Source: Ardenticatenaceae bacterium (GTDB lineage Bacteria; Chloroflexota; Anaerolineae; Promineifilales; Promineifilaceae). From it: a stretch of 64,000 nt of DNA. The DNA is taken from the NCBI GenBank assembly GCA_020634215.1, contig JACKCD010000007.1, positions 1 to 64,000 of the forward strand, written 5' to 3'. How positions within the stretch are numbered: position 1 is the first letter of the stretch; the number at the start of each line of letters is the position of its first letter. Below are positions 26,468 through 35,297 of the stretch, in pieces. The position numbers were made by a program, and so were the translations under genes. The notes under the pieces are model-generated. The model had not been told where the DNA came from. It made no database searches and was given only the letters and a program-made list of their open reading frames with translations.

Positions 26468-26496
26468 TTCATTGATTTCTAACCAGCATCGTACTG

Positions 26497-26526
26497 ACCG
26501 CGCAGCCGGCTGCGCGGTCTTTTTTT
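26497..26526 (+). terminator. Rho-independent terminator after the FkbM gene
   Basis: ACCGCGCAGCC and GGCTGCGCGGT form a perfect GC-rich stem (26497-26518) followed by CTTTTTTT. It is one of the clearest terminators in the window. Confidence 0.9.
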
Positions 26527-26556
26527 GCCCACCTTTATGGCACCAGTGCGGCTGTA

Positions 26557-26613
26557 ACTGTAATTTGGTTTTTAACGAACATACTTTATCCTTTCAATTG
26601 GTACTAAAGTACT
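26557..26613 (+). promoter_or_regulatory. GTAC-pair box 4 plus shared upstream block (Wzz-like gene)
   Basis: GGTACTAAAGTACT at 26600-26613 fits RGTACYNNRGTACY, 48 bp before the start codon at 26661. ACTGTAATTTGGTTTTTAAC at 26557-26576 matches the block before the FkbM gene. This is the probable promoter region of the main polysaccharide operon. Confidence 0.65.
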
Positions 26614-26660
26614 AAAAACTTAGCCTTTACGTACACTGAAGCCTTATTTGAGGAGACACC

Positions 26661-27725
26661 ATGATCCGATTAATCATCTTACGCATTTTAGAAAGCTATT
26701 TTCGCCACCGTTGGCTCTACTTTCTCCCCATTCTGCTAATGGGCATTGCCGGTATCGCCTACGTTTTCGTCCGTCCAGATGTTTATATGTCTGGTGGGTC
26801 GCTTTACGTCAAGCAGGAATCCTTCCTGGCTTCCCTTACCTCTGTTCGCAACAGCGATGCTGGCTGGTGGGTCACTCCTGCCGAATCCACCGTAGGCGAA
26901 ATTTCCGACTTGCTTTTAACCGATGCGTTCATGCGTTCTGTTATCGCCAAGACCGACTTGGCACCCAACCTTGATATGGATCCCGACACCGTATACGAAA
27001 CCTTTATTGAAGCGCGTGAATCGGTTTGGTTGGAAGAAATGGGGGACAACCAAGTTTTTGTCGGTGCCCAACATACCGACCCCAAAATTGCTTTCCAACT
27101 GGTTGACGGTTTAATTGAAAATTATATTCAGTGGAAAATTAATGCTGACCTGGTTGATAGCGAGGCAGCGCAGCTCTTTTTCTCAAGCATCATACAACAA
27201 TACAGCGAAGATGTGGATCGCATCCACAATGAGTTACAGGCCTACCTGCAGGCGCATCCGGAACCGGTGCGCGGCGACCGCCCTGACCTGGAGCAATTGG
27301 AAATTGACCGGCTCGAAGCCCAGCTTGATTTAGCGGAAAAGCGGTATTCAAAGGCCTTGGACAAGGACGAGGAAGCCCAGCTTGCGGCTTCGCAGGCAGA
27401 AAGTGATGCCCGGCAAACCTATGTGTTGATTGATGCACCCTATGTGCCGGAAGCTCCGAACACCTCTACTACGCAAAAAGCTATTAGCGTGATTGTGTTT
27501 GGTGTCATTGGCACCGTGTTGAGCATTGTTGGCGTGGCTGTGGGGGCACTGATAGACCGGAGCTTCCAGTTCCCGTTAGATGTACACATGGCGATCAATT
27601 TGCCTGTTTTGACCTCGGTGCCTGACGTGCGTAACTTGCAAAAACAACGCCAGAAAGAAAGCAAGACCTCGTCCGAAAAGCCCGTATTTGACCAGAAATT
27701 GGTGAAGTCATTCCAAGAAGCATAA
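26661..27725 (+). CDS. Wzz-like polysaccharide co-polymerase / chain-length protein
   Basis: This 354-residue protein has membrane helices at about 17-36 and 271-293 and a long, largely helical extracytoplasmic domain between them, the layout of Wzz/PCP proteins. A short cytoplasmic tail (about 294-354) ends in a Lys/Glu/Gln-rich segment. It lacks a fused kinase domain; a CapB-like protein is encoded three genes on. PCP proteins set polymer length with a Wzy polymerase. Start ATG 26661 follows GAGGAG. It is the first gene of the long plus-strand operon. Confidence 0.78.
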   Translation: MIRLIILRILESYFRHRWLYFLPILLMGIAGIAYVFVRPDVYMSGGSLYVKQESFLASLTSVRNSDAGWWVTPAESTVGEISDLLLTDAFMRSVIAKTDLAPNLDMDPDTVYETFIEARESVWLEEMGDNQVFVGAQHTDPKIAFQLVDGLIENYIQWKINADLVDSEAAQLFFSSIIQQYSEDVDRIHNELQAYLQAHPEPVRGDRPDLEQLEIDRLEAQLDLAEKRYSKALDKDEEAQLAASQAESDARQTYVLIDAPYVPEAPNTSTTQKAISVIVFGVIGTVLSIVGVAVGALIDRSFQFPLDVHMAINLPVLTSVPDVRNLQKQRQKESKTSSEKPVFDQKLVKSFQEA

Positions 27726-27760
27726 TGCTAAATCATTTAGGGTAAGGCAAGCTAACGATC

Positions 27761-29245
27761 ATGAGCAGCAGAAACACCATTACCAAAAACGCAAGCGTCC
27801 TGATGATCTCTCAGGCTTTGACCTGGGCGATGAGTCTGGTGTTGATGCTCTTTCTCCCGCGCTTTTTGGGCGCCGAGGGAATGGGGCAGCTCCATCTGTC
27901 AATGTCAATTTGGGCCATTGTGGGCATGTTTGTCACCTTTGGCACCGACACGTTGTTAACGAAGGAAATTTCCCGCGCACCCGAAAAGACGGCCGAGCTT
28001 GTAGGGGCAGCCGTCATTTTGCGCTCCATTTTTTATGTGATTGGGTTTGCATTAACGGCCGTTGCAATCCAATTCGCTGGGTACAACCAGGAAACCATCT
28101 ACGTCATCTACATCATCGGCCTAGCCGAACTGCTCAACCAGGTAGGGTCTGTCGCCCGCGCCTCACTCATTGGTTTAGAGCGGATGGAGTATGTAGCAAT
28201 TGCCAGCATCGCTTTTCGCGCCTTTGTCACCGTCGTCAGCATCGCCATTTTGCTGATGGGATACGGGGTACTGGTAGCGGCGGCTGTTAACATTGGTGGC
28301 ACGTTGGTAACGGCCGTTCTTCACTTCTACTACCTGCAAAAACTCCAGCCTGTCACCTTCCTGAGCAACTGGAGTACGATGCGCGTCGTCTTCAAAGCCA
28401 GCTCCCCCTATCTGATGGTCTACGCTTTCAGCGTCATCTACAAACAGCTTGATGCCGTCATCATCTCGCTGCTGGTCAACGAGACCCAAGTAGGCTGGTA
28501 CGGGGTGGCCGACCAACTGTTTGGCACCTTTATGTTTGTGCCAACGGTGTTTATAACGGCCGTTTTTCCCGCCCTCTCCCGCATGTTTGCCGATAAATCC
28601 GATTCGCTCATCCACCTCATGCGGAAAAGCTTTCACCTGCTGCTGCTCCTCAGCGTCCCCATTGGCCTTGGGGTCACTGCCATCGCCAACCCAGTCGTTG
28701 TCCTGCTCTTTGGTGCCGACTTTGCCCCCAGCGGCCCCGTGCTGGCTATCATGGGCTTTGTGCTGGTGCTAACCTACCAAAACATTCTCCTCGGCCAATT
28801 CCTCATCTCCACCGACCGGCAAAATGCCTGGACAGTGGTCATGGCGGTGGCAACCATCGCCACCATTCCCCTAGACTTGGTGCTGGTGCCGTGGTGCCAG
28901 GCACGCTTTGGCAATGGAGCCATTGGCGGCTCGCTGGCCTACATCTTCACCGAATCCATCATGGTCGTGGCTGGGTTGTGGCTGCTGCCGACCGGGGCAC
29001 TCGACAAAACCAACATCTGGCTCAGCATCCGCGTGCTGCTGGCCGGTCTGGTCATGTTGGCCGTCGTTTGGACCATCCGTGACCTGCCCATTGTCATCCC
29101 CATCGCTGTCGGTGGCGTCGTCTACATCGGCCTCATCGTCATCCTGCGCGTTGTTCCTGAAGAAGATTGGGCCGTGCTGCGTGCAGCCGGGCAGAAAATC
29201 CTCTCTCGCTTTCGTAAACATCAATCCGAACCCGCTAGCTTATAA
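27761..29245 (+). CDS. Wzx-like oligosaccharide flippase
   Basis: This 494-residue MATE/MOP-type exporter has about 14 hydrophobic helices. It begins NASVLMISQALTWAMSLVLM, has the usual FLPRFLGAEGMGQL loop, and ends in a basic tail after the last helix. Members flip lipid-linked repeat units across the membrane for Wzy-dependent polymerisation. It lies 35 bp after the Wzz-like gene, and the CapB-like and Wzy-like genes follow in the same direction. Confidence 0.87.
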   Translation: MSSRNTITKNASVLMISQALTWAMSLVLMLFLPRFLGAEGMGQLHLSMSIWAIVGMFVTFGTDTLLTKEISRAPEKTAELVGAAVILRSIFYVIGFALTAVAIQFAGYNQETIYVIYIIGLAELLNQVGSVARASLIGLERMEYVAIASIAFRAFVTVVSIAILLMGYGVLVAAAVNIGGTLVTAVLHFYYLQKLQPVTFLSNWSTMRVVFKASSPYLMVYAFSVIYKQLDAVIISLLVNETQVGWYGVADQLFGTFMFVPTVFITAVFPALSRMFADKSDSLIHLMRKSFHLLLLLSVPIGLGVTAIANPVVVLLFGADFAPSGPVLAIMGFVLVLTYQNILLGQFLISTDRQNAWTVVMAVATIATIPLDLVLVPWCQARFGNGAIGGSLAYIFTESIMVVAGLWLLPTGALDKTNIWLSIRVLLAGLVMLAVVWTIRDLPIVIPIAVGGVVYIGLIVILRVVPEEDWAVLRAAGQKILSRFRKHQSEPASL

Positions 29246-29263
29246 AAAGAGGTAGTTTTCATC

Positions 29264-29980
29264 ATGTTGTGGCGTAATAAATCATCCAAAATTGCAGAAG
29301 AACGGCCGTCTCTCCTTGTACCAAACCAAGACGGCTCCACCCTCGTCGAATTCCCCATCCCCGTCGTGGACTCCATGCGGCGGCTTGTCGCCCGCGTCGG
29401 GCGCGAAGGGTTATTTCCTGAACGACTCGCCCTGGTCTCCTCGCTGCGGCAAGAAGGCACCACCTATCTTTCCCGCGCCCTGGCCGCCACGTTGGCCCAC
29501 GACCTCGGTGTCACCGTTTGCGCCGTCGAGCTAAACTGGTGGTGGCCCTCTAGCTGGGGGTCGTCCATCTCTGATGAACAAAATCTGGAGGCGTTGCTAA
29601 CCGGCCGTTCCTCGCTCGATGAGGCCATTTTCCGCACCGGCTGGCCTAATCTTGCCATTCTACCGGCCGGCAACATCCCCCCAGCCCGCCGCTCCATGCT
29701 CGCCCACAGCTCCATTCTGCGCGAAGTGCTGGCCGAGCTAAACGAACGCTTTGACCATCTCATTCTCGACATCCCCGCCATTCTGGCGACCAACGATGCC
29801 ATGCCGCTCGCCTCACTTGCCAGTGCCTGCTGCCTCGTTGTTCACCAAGGCATCACTTCCATCGAAGATGCCAAATCCACCCTCGACGACATCGGCCATT
29901 TGCCCGTTTTGGGTGTTGTGATGAACCAAGTCAGCTTGGCTACGCCCAAGAACTTGCTCAAGTTCATCCCGCAAAACTAA
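29264..29980 (+). CDS. Degenerate CapB/CpsD-like P-loop ATPase (pseudo BY-kinase)
   Basis: This 238-residue protein aligns by pattern with bacterial tyrosine autokinase ATPase domains. The Walker A region reads SSLRQEGTTYLSRALA (59-74), where family members have an invariant Lys before Ser/Thr; here it is Gly-Thr-Thr. Walker A-prime, usually an acidic D-x-D-x-R-x-P, reads VELNWWWPS (88-96). Walker B LILDIP (Asp169) is kept. There is no C-terminal tyrosine cluster. ATP binding and kinase activity are therefore doubtful, and it may be a structural partner of the Wzz-like protein. It sits between flippase and polymerase genes. Confidence 0.7.
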   Translation: MLWRNKSSKIAEERPSLLVPNQDGSTLVEFPIPVVDSMRRLVARVGREGLFPERLALVSSLRQEGTTYLSRALAATLAHDLGVTVCAVELNWWWPSSWGSSISDEQNLEALLTGRSSLDEAIFRTGWPNLAILPAGNIPPARRSMLAHSSILREVLAELNERFDHLILDIPAILATNDAMPLASLASACCLVVHQGITSIEDAKSTLDDIGHLPVLGVVMNQVSLATPKNLLKFIPQN

Positions 29981-29982
29981 CC

Positions 29983-30126
29983 ATGAAGCTATTTTTGCTC
30001 CTTCTCTTCGGCTCATTTTTTGGCGGTATCTTTCTCTGGAACCGCCCAGGGGTTTGGCGTGTCATCCTTCTGGCTGCTGTCTCAGCCTTTATCTGTTACG
30101 CCTACCTGTTCCTAAACCAAATTTAA
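29983..30126 (+). CDS. 47-residue two-helix membrane peptide
   Basis: A short frame starts ATG 29983, two bases after the stop of the CapB-like gene, and ends TAA 30124-30126. It encodes 47 residues with two hydrophobic segments (about 3-18 and 26-44) separated by a WNRPGVWR turn, with Asn-Gln-Ile at the end. It fills the gap before the Wzy-like gene exactly, and its near-overlap with the upstream gene supports coupled translation. No known family is recognised. It may be a small accessory subunit of the polymerisation or export complex. Confidence 0.6.
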   Translation: MKLFLLLLFGSFFGGIFLWNRPGVWRVILLAAVSAFICYAYLFLNQI

Positions 30127-30139
30127 CTGTAATACGACT

Positions 30140-31708
30140 ATGTTAGCAGCAGACGCCATCACCAAAAGCGTACCTTACGTCGCCAAACGCGCCCAGCGCG
30201 TCCAAATCATCTGGTTTACTCTCTTCCTCACCTTCACCGGCTGGATCATTCTCCGCCTGATGTTTGGCGTAAAAGGGGCTGAACCCTCTTCTCTGGCCTG
30301 GACTATTTTCCTGGTTGGCATTGCCGCCGCCTTCTTCCGCCCACGCTATGGCGTTTATGTCTTGCTCTTCCTTACCCTCGTTGGCGATTCGGCCATGATG
30401 TGGTGGTATCCGTTCTTCAAGAACTTTTCCAGCATCGAATCCTTGCTCTATGTCAACGACCAGCTCATCATCAGCCCCCTGGAAGCGTATATTGCCCTCA
30501 CCTATCTTTCCTGGCTAATACGCAGCATCTGGACACGCCGCCTGAATCTGCATACGGGGGCCATGTTTTTTCCAGCACTGCTCTTTGGGGCCTTTATGGT
30601 CTTTGGCATGGCTTATGGCATAAAGCGCGGTGGCTCCCTAACCATTGGGCTGTGGGAAGTGCGCCCCATTCTCTATCTACCAGCCATGGTTATCCTAGTC
30701 AGCAACGTTCTGGAGAAACGGGAGCATATCCGCACCCTCATGTGGTGGATTATGATCGCCCTTTTTATCGAAGGGATTGTTGGCTGCTACACCTTCTTTG
30801 TGGTGCTAGGTATGGATTTGGGCAATTTGGAAGCCATTACGGAACATTCGGCGGCCATCCATATGAATACGCTATTTATCCTGGCGTTAAGTGGCTGGCT
30901 TTTCAGCACCCCCCGTTTCCATCGCTTTGCCCACCTTGCCATGATTCCACCCGTCTTTATCACCTATCTTGTGACCCAACGTCGTGCGTCCTATGTGGCG
31001 CTCATCATTGCCCTTATTTTTATAGCGGTGGTGTTGTACAAGGAAAATCAGAAGGTGTTCTGGGTATTAGTGCCTGCTTCGGCTTTCTTTGGTTTGGCCT
31101 ATATTGGCGTTTTTTGGAACGCCAGTGGCCCCTTGGGGATGCCAGCGCAGGCGGTGAAATCGGTTATTGCCCAGGACCAAGCCAATTTGAAAGATCAACG
31201 CTCCAACCTTTACCGCGAGATTGAGAACGTGAACACAGAATTTACGATACGCCAAATGCCATTGACGGGCGTTGGCTTTGGCAACAAATTCTTTATTCTG
31301 GTACCGCTGCCTGACATCAGCTTTTTTGAATGGTGGGAATACATCACCCATAATTCGGTGCTGTGGATTTGGATGAAGACGGGCGTTGGCGGCTTTTTTA
31401 GCATGATTTTTATGATCGGAACGGCCGTTATGCTGGGCGTGCGCGTTGTGTGGCGGATGCCCGGTGGCGAACTCAGCGCCATCGCCCTCACCATGCTCCT
31501 CTATGTCATCATGCACTTTGTCTACGCCTATGTAGATATGTCGTGGGAAGCCCAAAGCATGGTCTACGTCGGCACCGCCATGGGCATCCTCAACTGCATG
31601 GAACACATCGTGTCCAAACCCATCCCCAAAGGTTTTAAACGGTGGCCGTGGTCACCTGAACCCGTTGCCGCACCTGAAATTTTGCCGCTGCCCGAAGGCA
31701 TAAAGTAA
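30140..31708 (+). CDS. O-antigen polymerase/ligase-like protein (Wzy/WaaL)
   Basis: This 522-residue polytopic protein has about 11-12 hydrophobic helices. A large extracytoplasmic loop around residues 325-400 contains RSNLYREIENVN and the PLTGVGFGN turn that is typical of the O-antigen ligase/polymerase family. Basic and acidic residues in the loop fit glycosyl-transfer chemistry. Within a Wzx/Wzz locus the polymerase role is most likely, but ligases look alike. No clear ribosome site precedes 30140; translation may depend on coupling with the small upstream frame. Confidence 0.78.
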   Translation: MLAADAITKSVPYVAKRAQRVQIIWFTLFLTFTGWIILRLMFGVKGAEPSSLAWTIFLVGIAAAFFRPRYGVYVLLFLTLVGDSAMMWWYPFFKNFSSIESLLYVNDQLIISPLEAYIALTYLSWLIRSIWTRRLNLHTGAMFFPALLFGAFMVFGMAYGIKRGGSLTIGLWEVRPILYLPAMVILVSNVLEKREHIRTLMWWIMIALFIEGIVGCYTFFVVLGMDLGNLEAITEHSAAIHMNTLFILALSGWLFSTPRFHRFAHLAMIPPVFITYLVTQRRASYVALIIALIFIAVVLYKENQKVFWVLVPASAFFGLAYIGVFWNASGPLGMPAQAVKSVIAQDQANLKDQRSNLYREIENVNTEFTIRQMPLTGVGFGNKFFILVPLPDISFFEWWEYITHNSVLWIWMKTGVGGFFSMIFMIGTAVMLGVRVVWRMPGGELSAIALTMLLYVIMHFVYAYVDMSWEAQSMVYVGTAMGILNCMEHIVSKPIPKGFKRWPWSPEPVAAPEILPLPEGIK

Positions 31709-31732
31709 TGTCAATCTTAATGGATTTGGCTT

Positions 31733-32869
31733 ATGATAGTAGCAAGCAAAATAACTATGAACCCAAAGCTACAAAAACTACTGTCCAAACCCAATTTGCG
31801 TATTGTGACCATCGTCCGTGATCACATGAGCGGCTTACTCTATGCCGTTCCTAATCTGCGGATCTTGCGGCAGCAATTTCCCGGTGCCCACATTACGCTG
31901 CTGGCAAATCCATACGCCATGCCCATTTTGAAAGGGTGCCCGTATGTGGATGAAATGCTGCCATTTTTTCAGTTTCGGCAAGCAGAAGGACCCTTTGCCC
32001 GCGCCAAAGGGCTGCTGCGTAAGGCGCAAGCATGGCTAAAGCTGGTTGGTCGGGTTGATTTGGTTGTCCATTTTCGCTGGACGGGACCGGAGACGTTGCT
32101 CTTTTGCAGCACGCTGGGGCTGCCGTTCCAGGTGGGCTATAACCAAGACGGGTTAAATCAACTGCTCGATCTCTACGTGGGGCGCGAGGATTTGGTGAAC
32201 GACAGCACGCGCAAGCGGAACGCTCGCGTGATTGAAGCAATGGGCTTCCCGCCGTTTCCCATGCACATGGAGATGTGGATTTCGCGGGAAGAGGCAAACT
32301 GGGCAGAAAACTTTTTACAAGAGCATGGGTATGATCCAACGCAGCCGATTTTTGCCATGCACCCTGGGAGTCACTGGGGCTGTAATGAATGGCTGCCAGA
32401 GCGGTGGTCGGCGTTGGCAAATGGGCTGTTGGCAAAGTATGGTGGGCAGGTGGTGTTGACGGGAACGGAAGAAGAACGGCCGTTAACCGAAAAAATCGCC
32501 CGTAACATCGCCGGCCGCGTCATCAACGCCGCCGGAACCACCAACCTGCCCCAATTCGCCGCCCTGCTCAACCGCGCCAACCTCGTCATTTCCGTAGACA
32601 CCGCGCCCACCCAAATTTGCCAAGCCCTCAACATCCCCGCCGTCATTCTCATGGGGGCTGGCAACAAAACGTGGACTAGCCAAGAACCAGAGCAAAACAT
32701 CATCATCCTTCAAGACGAGGAAACAGCCGATGATGAGATGACCCTGTGCGACTTTGGCGCAGGCACCTGCCACAACAGCTTCTGCCGCAGTCGGCTGGCA
32801 GGCATTCAACTGCGGCGCGTCCTCCACGCTGCCGAAAAACTTTTAACCGAACAAGCTGTGCTGGCCTAA
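31733..32869 (+). CDS. GT9-family (heptosyltransferase-like) glycosyltransferase
   Basis: This 378-residue GT-B enzyme has an N-terminal domain with RIVTIVRDHMSGLLYAVPNL and a C-terminal nucleotide-sugar domain with MHPGSHWGCNEWLPERW and VISVDTAPTQICQAL, both typical of GT9 (heptosyltransferase) proteins. The sugar is probably not heptose in a cell without LPS; other GT9 enzymes act on capsule or surface polymers. The C terminus carries four cysteines within about 35 residues, unusual for the family. Start choice (31733 or the Met at 31757) is uncertain. Confidence 0.85.
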   Translation: MIVASKITMNPKLQKLLSKPNLRIVTIVRDHMSGLLYAVPNLRILRQQFPGAHITLLANPYAMPILKGCPYVDEMLPFFQFRQAEGPFARAKGLLRKAQAWLKLVGRVDLVVHFRWTGPETLLFCSTLGLPFQVGYNQDGLNQLLDLYVGREDLVNDSTRKRNARVIEAMGFPPFPMHMEMWISREEANWAENFLQEHGYDPTQPIFAMHPGSHWGCNEWLPERWSALANGLLAKYGGQVVLTGTEEERPLTEKIARNIAGRVINAAGTTNLPQFAALLNRANLVISVDTAPTQICQALNIPAVILMGAGNKTWTSQEPEQNIIILQDEETADDEMTLCDFGAGTCHNSFCRSRLAGIQLRRVLHAAEKLLTEQAVLA

Positions 32870-32872
32870 ACA

Positions 32873-32906
32873 AGAAGTTCAACTTCTCAGCAGAAGTTGA
32901 ACTTCT
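32873..32906. repeat. Perfect inverted repeat, family A (copy 2 of 3)
   Basis: The same arms as at 6207 (AGAAGTTCAACTTCT / AGAAGTTGAACTTCT) surround a CAGC loop, directly after the GT9 stop codon. Confidence 0.9.
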
Positions 32907-32921
32907 CAAAGCCACGATAAA

Positions 32922-32993
32922 GGAAAATAGGACGCAGATTTTCCTGATCAGGTGAATCAGGAAAATCAGGAAAATCTGCGTCCTATTCTTGAG
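32922..32993. repeat. Long hairpin repeat before the first acyltransferase
   Basis: AATAGGACGCAGATTTTCCTGA near 32926 pairs with TCAGGAAAATCTGCGTCCTATT near 32967-32990, with a short TCAGGAAAA tandem in between. No promoter or gene is needed to explain it. It overlaps the frame that extends the next gene upstream, so that extension is not coding. Confidence 0.75.
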
Positions 32994-33002
32994 ATAGTTG
33001 TC

Positions 33003-33584
33003 ATGATGCAAAAATTGCGCCACGTCCTGCGCGAAGAAATAGAAGGTCTCCATATCAAACTCCTCCTCGGCAAGCTAGTGCTGCGGCTGCTTCCCCCCTA
33101 TGTCGGCAGTCGGCTGCGCGTCCGCATTTTGCGCTGGGTAGGCTTCGACATTGGGCACGGCACTGTCATGTCGGGAACCCCCATTATCAGCGGTGTTGGC
33201 CCCATTTATAACCGACTCCGCGTGGGCAACGATTGTTACTTCAACGTAGACAGCTTCTTCGACCTCAGTGCCCCCATCACCATTGGCGACTATGTGCGGC
33301 TGGGGCATCAGGTCATGCTGATGACCAACACCCACAAAATGGGCGAATCTATCTGCCGCGCTGGGGATTTGGAATGCTTTCCTGTCACCATTGGGCGCGG
33401 TGCCTGGCTGGGCGCACGCTGCACCATTCTGCCCGGTGTCACCGTGGGCGAAGGAGCCGTGGTAGCCGCCGGAGCCGTGGTCACCAAGGACGTGCCGCCC
33501 AACTGCATTGTCGGTGGCGTTCCCGCCAAGCTCATCAAGCGGTTTGAGGAGTTTGAGATGGCAACGAACGGGGTTCATGCCTAA
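33003..33584 (+). CDS. Hexapeptide-repeat acyltransferase (WbbJ/CapG-like)
   Basis: This 193-residue left-handed beta-helix acetyltransferase has repeated [LIV]-G-x-x units from about residue 60: VRIGDYVRLG-like ITIGDYVRLGHQVM, then GVTVGEGAVVAAGAVVTKDVPPN and IVGGVPAKLIKR, the standard C-terminal coil. A catalytic His lies in NTHKMG. It presumably O-acetylates a sugar of the repeat unit. ATG 33003 (or 33006) is taken because the upstream sequence is repeat DNA. Confidence 0.85.
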   Translation: MMQKLRHVLREEIEGLHIKLLLGKLVLRLLPPYVGSRLRVRILRWVGFDIGHGTVMSGTPIISGVGPIYNRLRVGNDCYFNVDSFFDLSAPITIGDYVRLGHQVMLMTNTHKMGESICRAGDLECFPVTIGRGAWLGARCTILPGVTVGEGAVVAAGAVVTKDVPPNCIVGGVPAKLIKRFEEFEMATNGVHA

Positions 33585-33590
33585 AGCAAT

Positions 33591-33656
33591 TGGAGATTGG
33601 AGATTAGAGATTGGAGATTTTGCCCCTCCAATCTCCAATCTCTAATCTCCAGTCTC
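33591..33656. repeat. Low-complexity palindrome, family B (AATCTCC type)
   Basis: TGGAGATTGGAGATTAGAGA from 33591 is self-complementary to CCAATCTCTAATCTCCA-type sequence at about 33628-33653. It has the same word composition as repeats at 49811, 56724, 57778 and 63076. It lies between an acyltransferase and a GT2 gene. Confidence 0.8.
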
Positions 33657-33667
33657 TACTCATTACG

Positions 33668-34594
33668 ATGAAATTCTCTGTCATCATCCCCGCCTACCAG
33701 CCAGACATGGTTGCCGCGCCCATTCAGTCGGTGCTGCGCCAAACCATGCCCGATTGGGAGCTGCTGCTGGTGGGGCAAGGGGAACTGGGCAGCAACCGCG
33801 CCAAAGCGGTGCGTGTGGTGGCCGAAGAGTTAGGAGCAGATAACCAGCGGCTGCGCTATTTGCACATTGACAAGCCGGGACAAACGGCCGCTATTAACGC
33901 CGGTATTCGCCAGGCTCAGGGCGAATTGATCGCCATTTTGGGCGACGACTGCACCGCCCACCCCGACTGGTTGGCAACATTGGCTGAAACGTTCCGCCGT
34001 TTGCCCAACGTGGGTGTAGTTGGCGGTGCCGTGCATAAACCGGCCAAGCTGCGGCGTGGCAAAGCGATTTGCAGCAACATTGTGCCGGCCGAAGCTGTGT
34101 ATGACCCCACTGTGCAAACCAAGGCACCGGCCGGCTGGGATTGGCTCGTCATCAACATGGCAATGCGGCGCGAAGTGGTGGCGCAGGTAGGGCTGTTTGA
34201 TGAGCATCTTGGCCCTGGCACTGGCTTTTCGGCCGCTGGCGACACCGATTACAAGCTGCGGCTGGAAGCGAACGGGGTTGTCATGGCAACCACGCCTCAT
34301 GCCGTCGTCTACCATACGCACGGCTATCGGTATGGTTGGCAGGCAGCACTGGAATTTTCGCGCAAAAATGCCCAGGGCAACGGTGCATTAGCCGCCAAGC
34401 TCACCCTAATGGGCGACCCACGAGGGCAAGAGTGGGCAAAAGAAAACCGGCGGATGCGCTGGCTGAAATGGAAACGGCCGTTTCGCCCCCACCGCCTTTT
34501 ATTTGATATCCGACGTTGGCTTGATTTTCAACACGCCTATCACCGCTGTTTGCAAGCGTTCAAGGTTTCGGATGGTGTATTAGAGCCTTGTTAA
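33668..34594 (+). CDS. GT2-family glycosyltransferase
   Basis: This 308-residue GT-A enzyme has a nucleotide-sugar fold from the N terminus (KFSVIIPAYQPDMV), the AAINAGIRQAQGELIAILGDDCT segment with the metal-binding GDD near residue 95, and a GPGTGFSAAGDTDYKLRLE acceptor-side segment near 180-200. The C-terminal ~60 residues are basic with a KRPF motif and may be membrane-associated. It starts at ATG 33668, outside repeat B. Confidence 0.85.
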   Translation: MKFSVIIPAYQPDMVAAPIQSVLRQTMPDWELLLVGQGELGSNRAKAVRVVAEELGADNQRLRYLHIDKPGQTAAINAGIRQAQGELIAILGDDCTAHPDWLATLAETFRRLPNVGVVGGAVHKPAKLRRGKAICSNIVPAEAVYDPTVQTKAPAGWDWLVINMAMRREVVAQVGLFDEHLGPGTGFSAAGDTDYKLRLEANGVVMATTPHAVVYHTHGYRYGWQAALEFSRKNAQGNGALAAKLTLMGDPRGQEWAKENRRMRWLKWKRPFRPHRLLFDIRRWLDFQHAYHRCLQAFKVSDGVLEPC

Positions 34595-34680
34595 CCCTAG
34601 GTGGCTAGTCATAATCTTCGCAGCACGGTGTATTGGTACCAAACTGACTAGAAACAATTATTTTTGAATGAGAAGTATCT

Positions 34681-35295
34681 ATGTCAAATTTAGCAACAGC
34701 AACATCTGTTACCAAACAAGCACAAACACCAAAGCTGGTTTGGGAAGAAAAGAAAAAGCGCAGTTTCAGCAACCTGCTTCGTACCGGTATGGCGATGCTG
34801 CGGGCGCACTGGTATTTGCGCCATGTTACCCATTTAGGCCGCAAGGTGCGCGTTTGGGGCAAACCGGATATTCACAACCGGGGTGAAATGATCATTGGTG
34901 ACCGGGTACGGCTGTTTAGCCGAATTACCCCCACTGAGTTGGTGTCAGCGGATAACGGCCGTTTAGAGATCGGCGAAAACACCTTCATCAACCACGGCTG
35001 CTCCATCGCCGCCATCCAATCCATCATCATTGGGCCAAACTGCAACATTGGCACCTATGTCAACATCATGGACAACCAGTTCCACCGCGTGGAACCCGAA
35101 CTGCGGCACGAAATTCCCGACTCAGCCCCCGTCGTCATCGGCGAAAACGTCTGGCTCGGAACCCGCGTGGTCGTGCTGCCCGGTGTCACCATCGGCGCAG
35201 GCAGCGTCATCGGCGCGGGCAGCGTTGTCACCAAGGACATTCCCCCCCGCTCCGTGGCGGCCGGAATGCCCGCCAAAGTTATCAGGACAATGTAA
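34681..35295 (+). CDS. Hexapeptide-repeat acyltransferase
   Basis: This 204-residue protein has a basic helical N terminus (about 1-55) and a left-handed beta-helix from about 60 (IGDRVRLFSRI, IGENTFINHGCSIAA, IGPNCNIGTYVNIMDN) ending PPRSVAAGMPAKVIRTM. It is most like sugar O-acetyltransferases of capsule loci. GAGAAG precedes the ATG. Upstream, GGTACCAA at 34635-34642 is a possible degenerate GTAC half-site. The stop is two bases before the next gene. Confidence 0.85.
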   Translation: MSNLATATSVTKQAQTPKLVWEEKKKRSFSNLLRTGMAMLRAHWYLRHVTHLGRKVRVWGKPDIHNRGEMIIGDRVRLFSRITPTELVSADNGRLEIGENTFINHGCSIAAIQSIIIGPNCNIGTYVNIMDNQFHRVEPELRHEIPDSAPVVIGENVWLGTRVVVLPGVTIGAGSVIGAGSVVTKDIPPRSVAAGMPAKVIRTM

Positions 35296-35297
35296 TC

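Noticed and set aside
34635..34648. GGTACCAAACTGAC as a sixth GTAC-pair box
   Set aside because: Only one of two cores is present; the second reads CTGA. It is kept as a possible half-site only.
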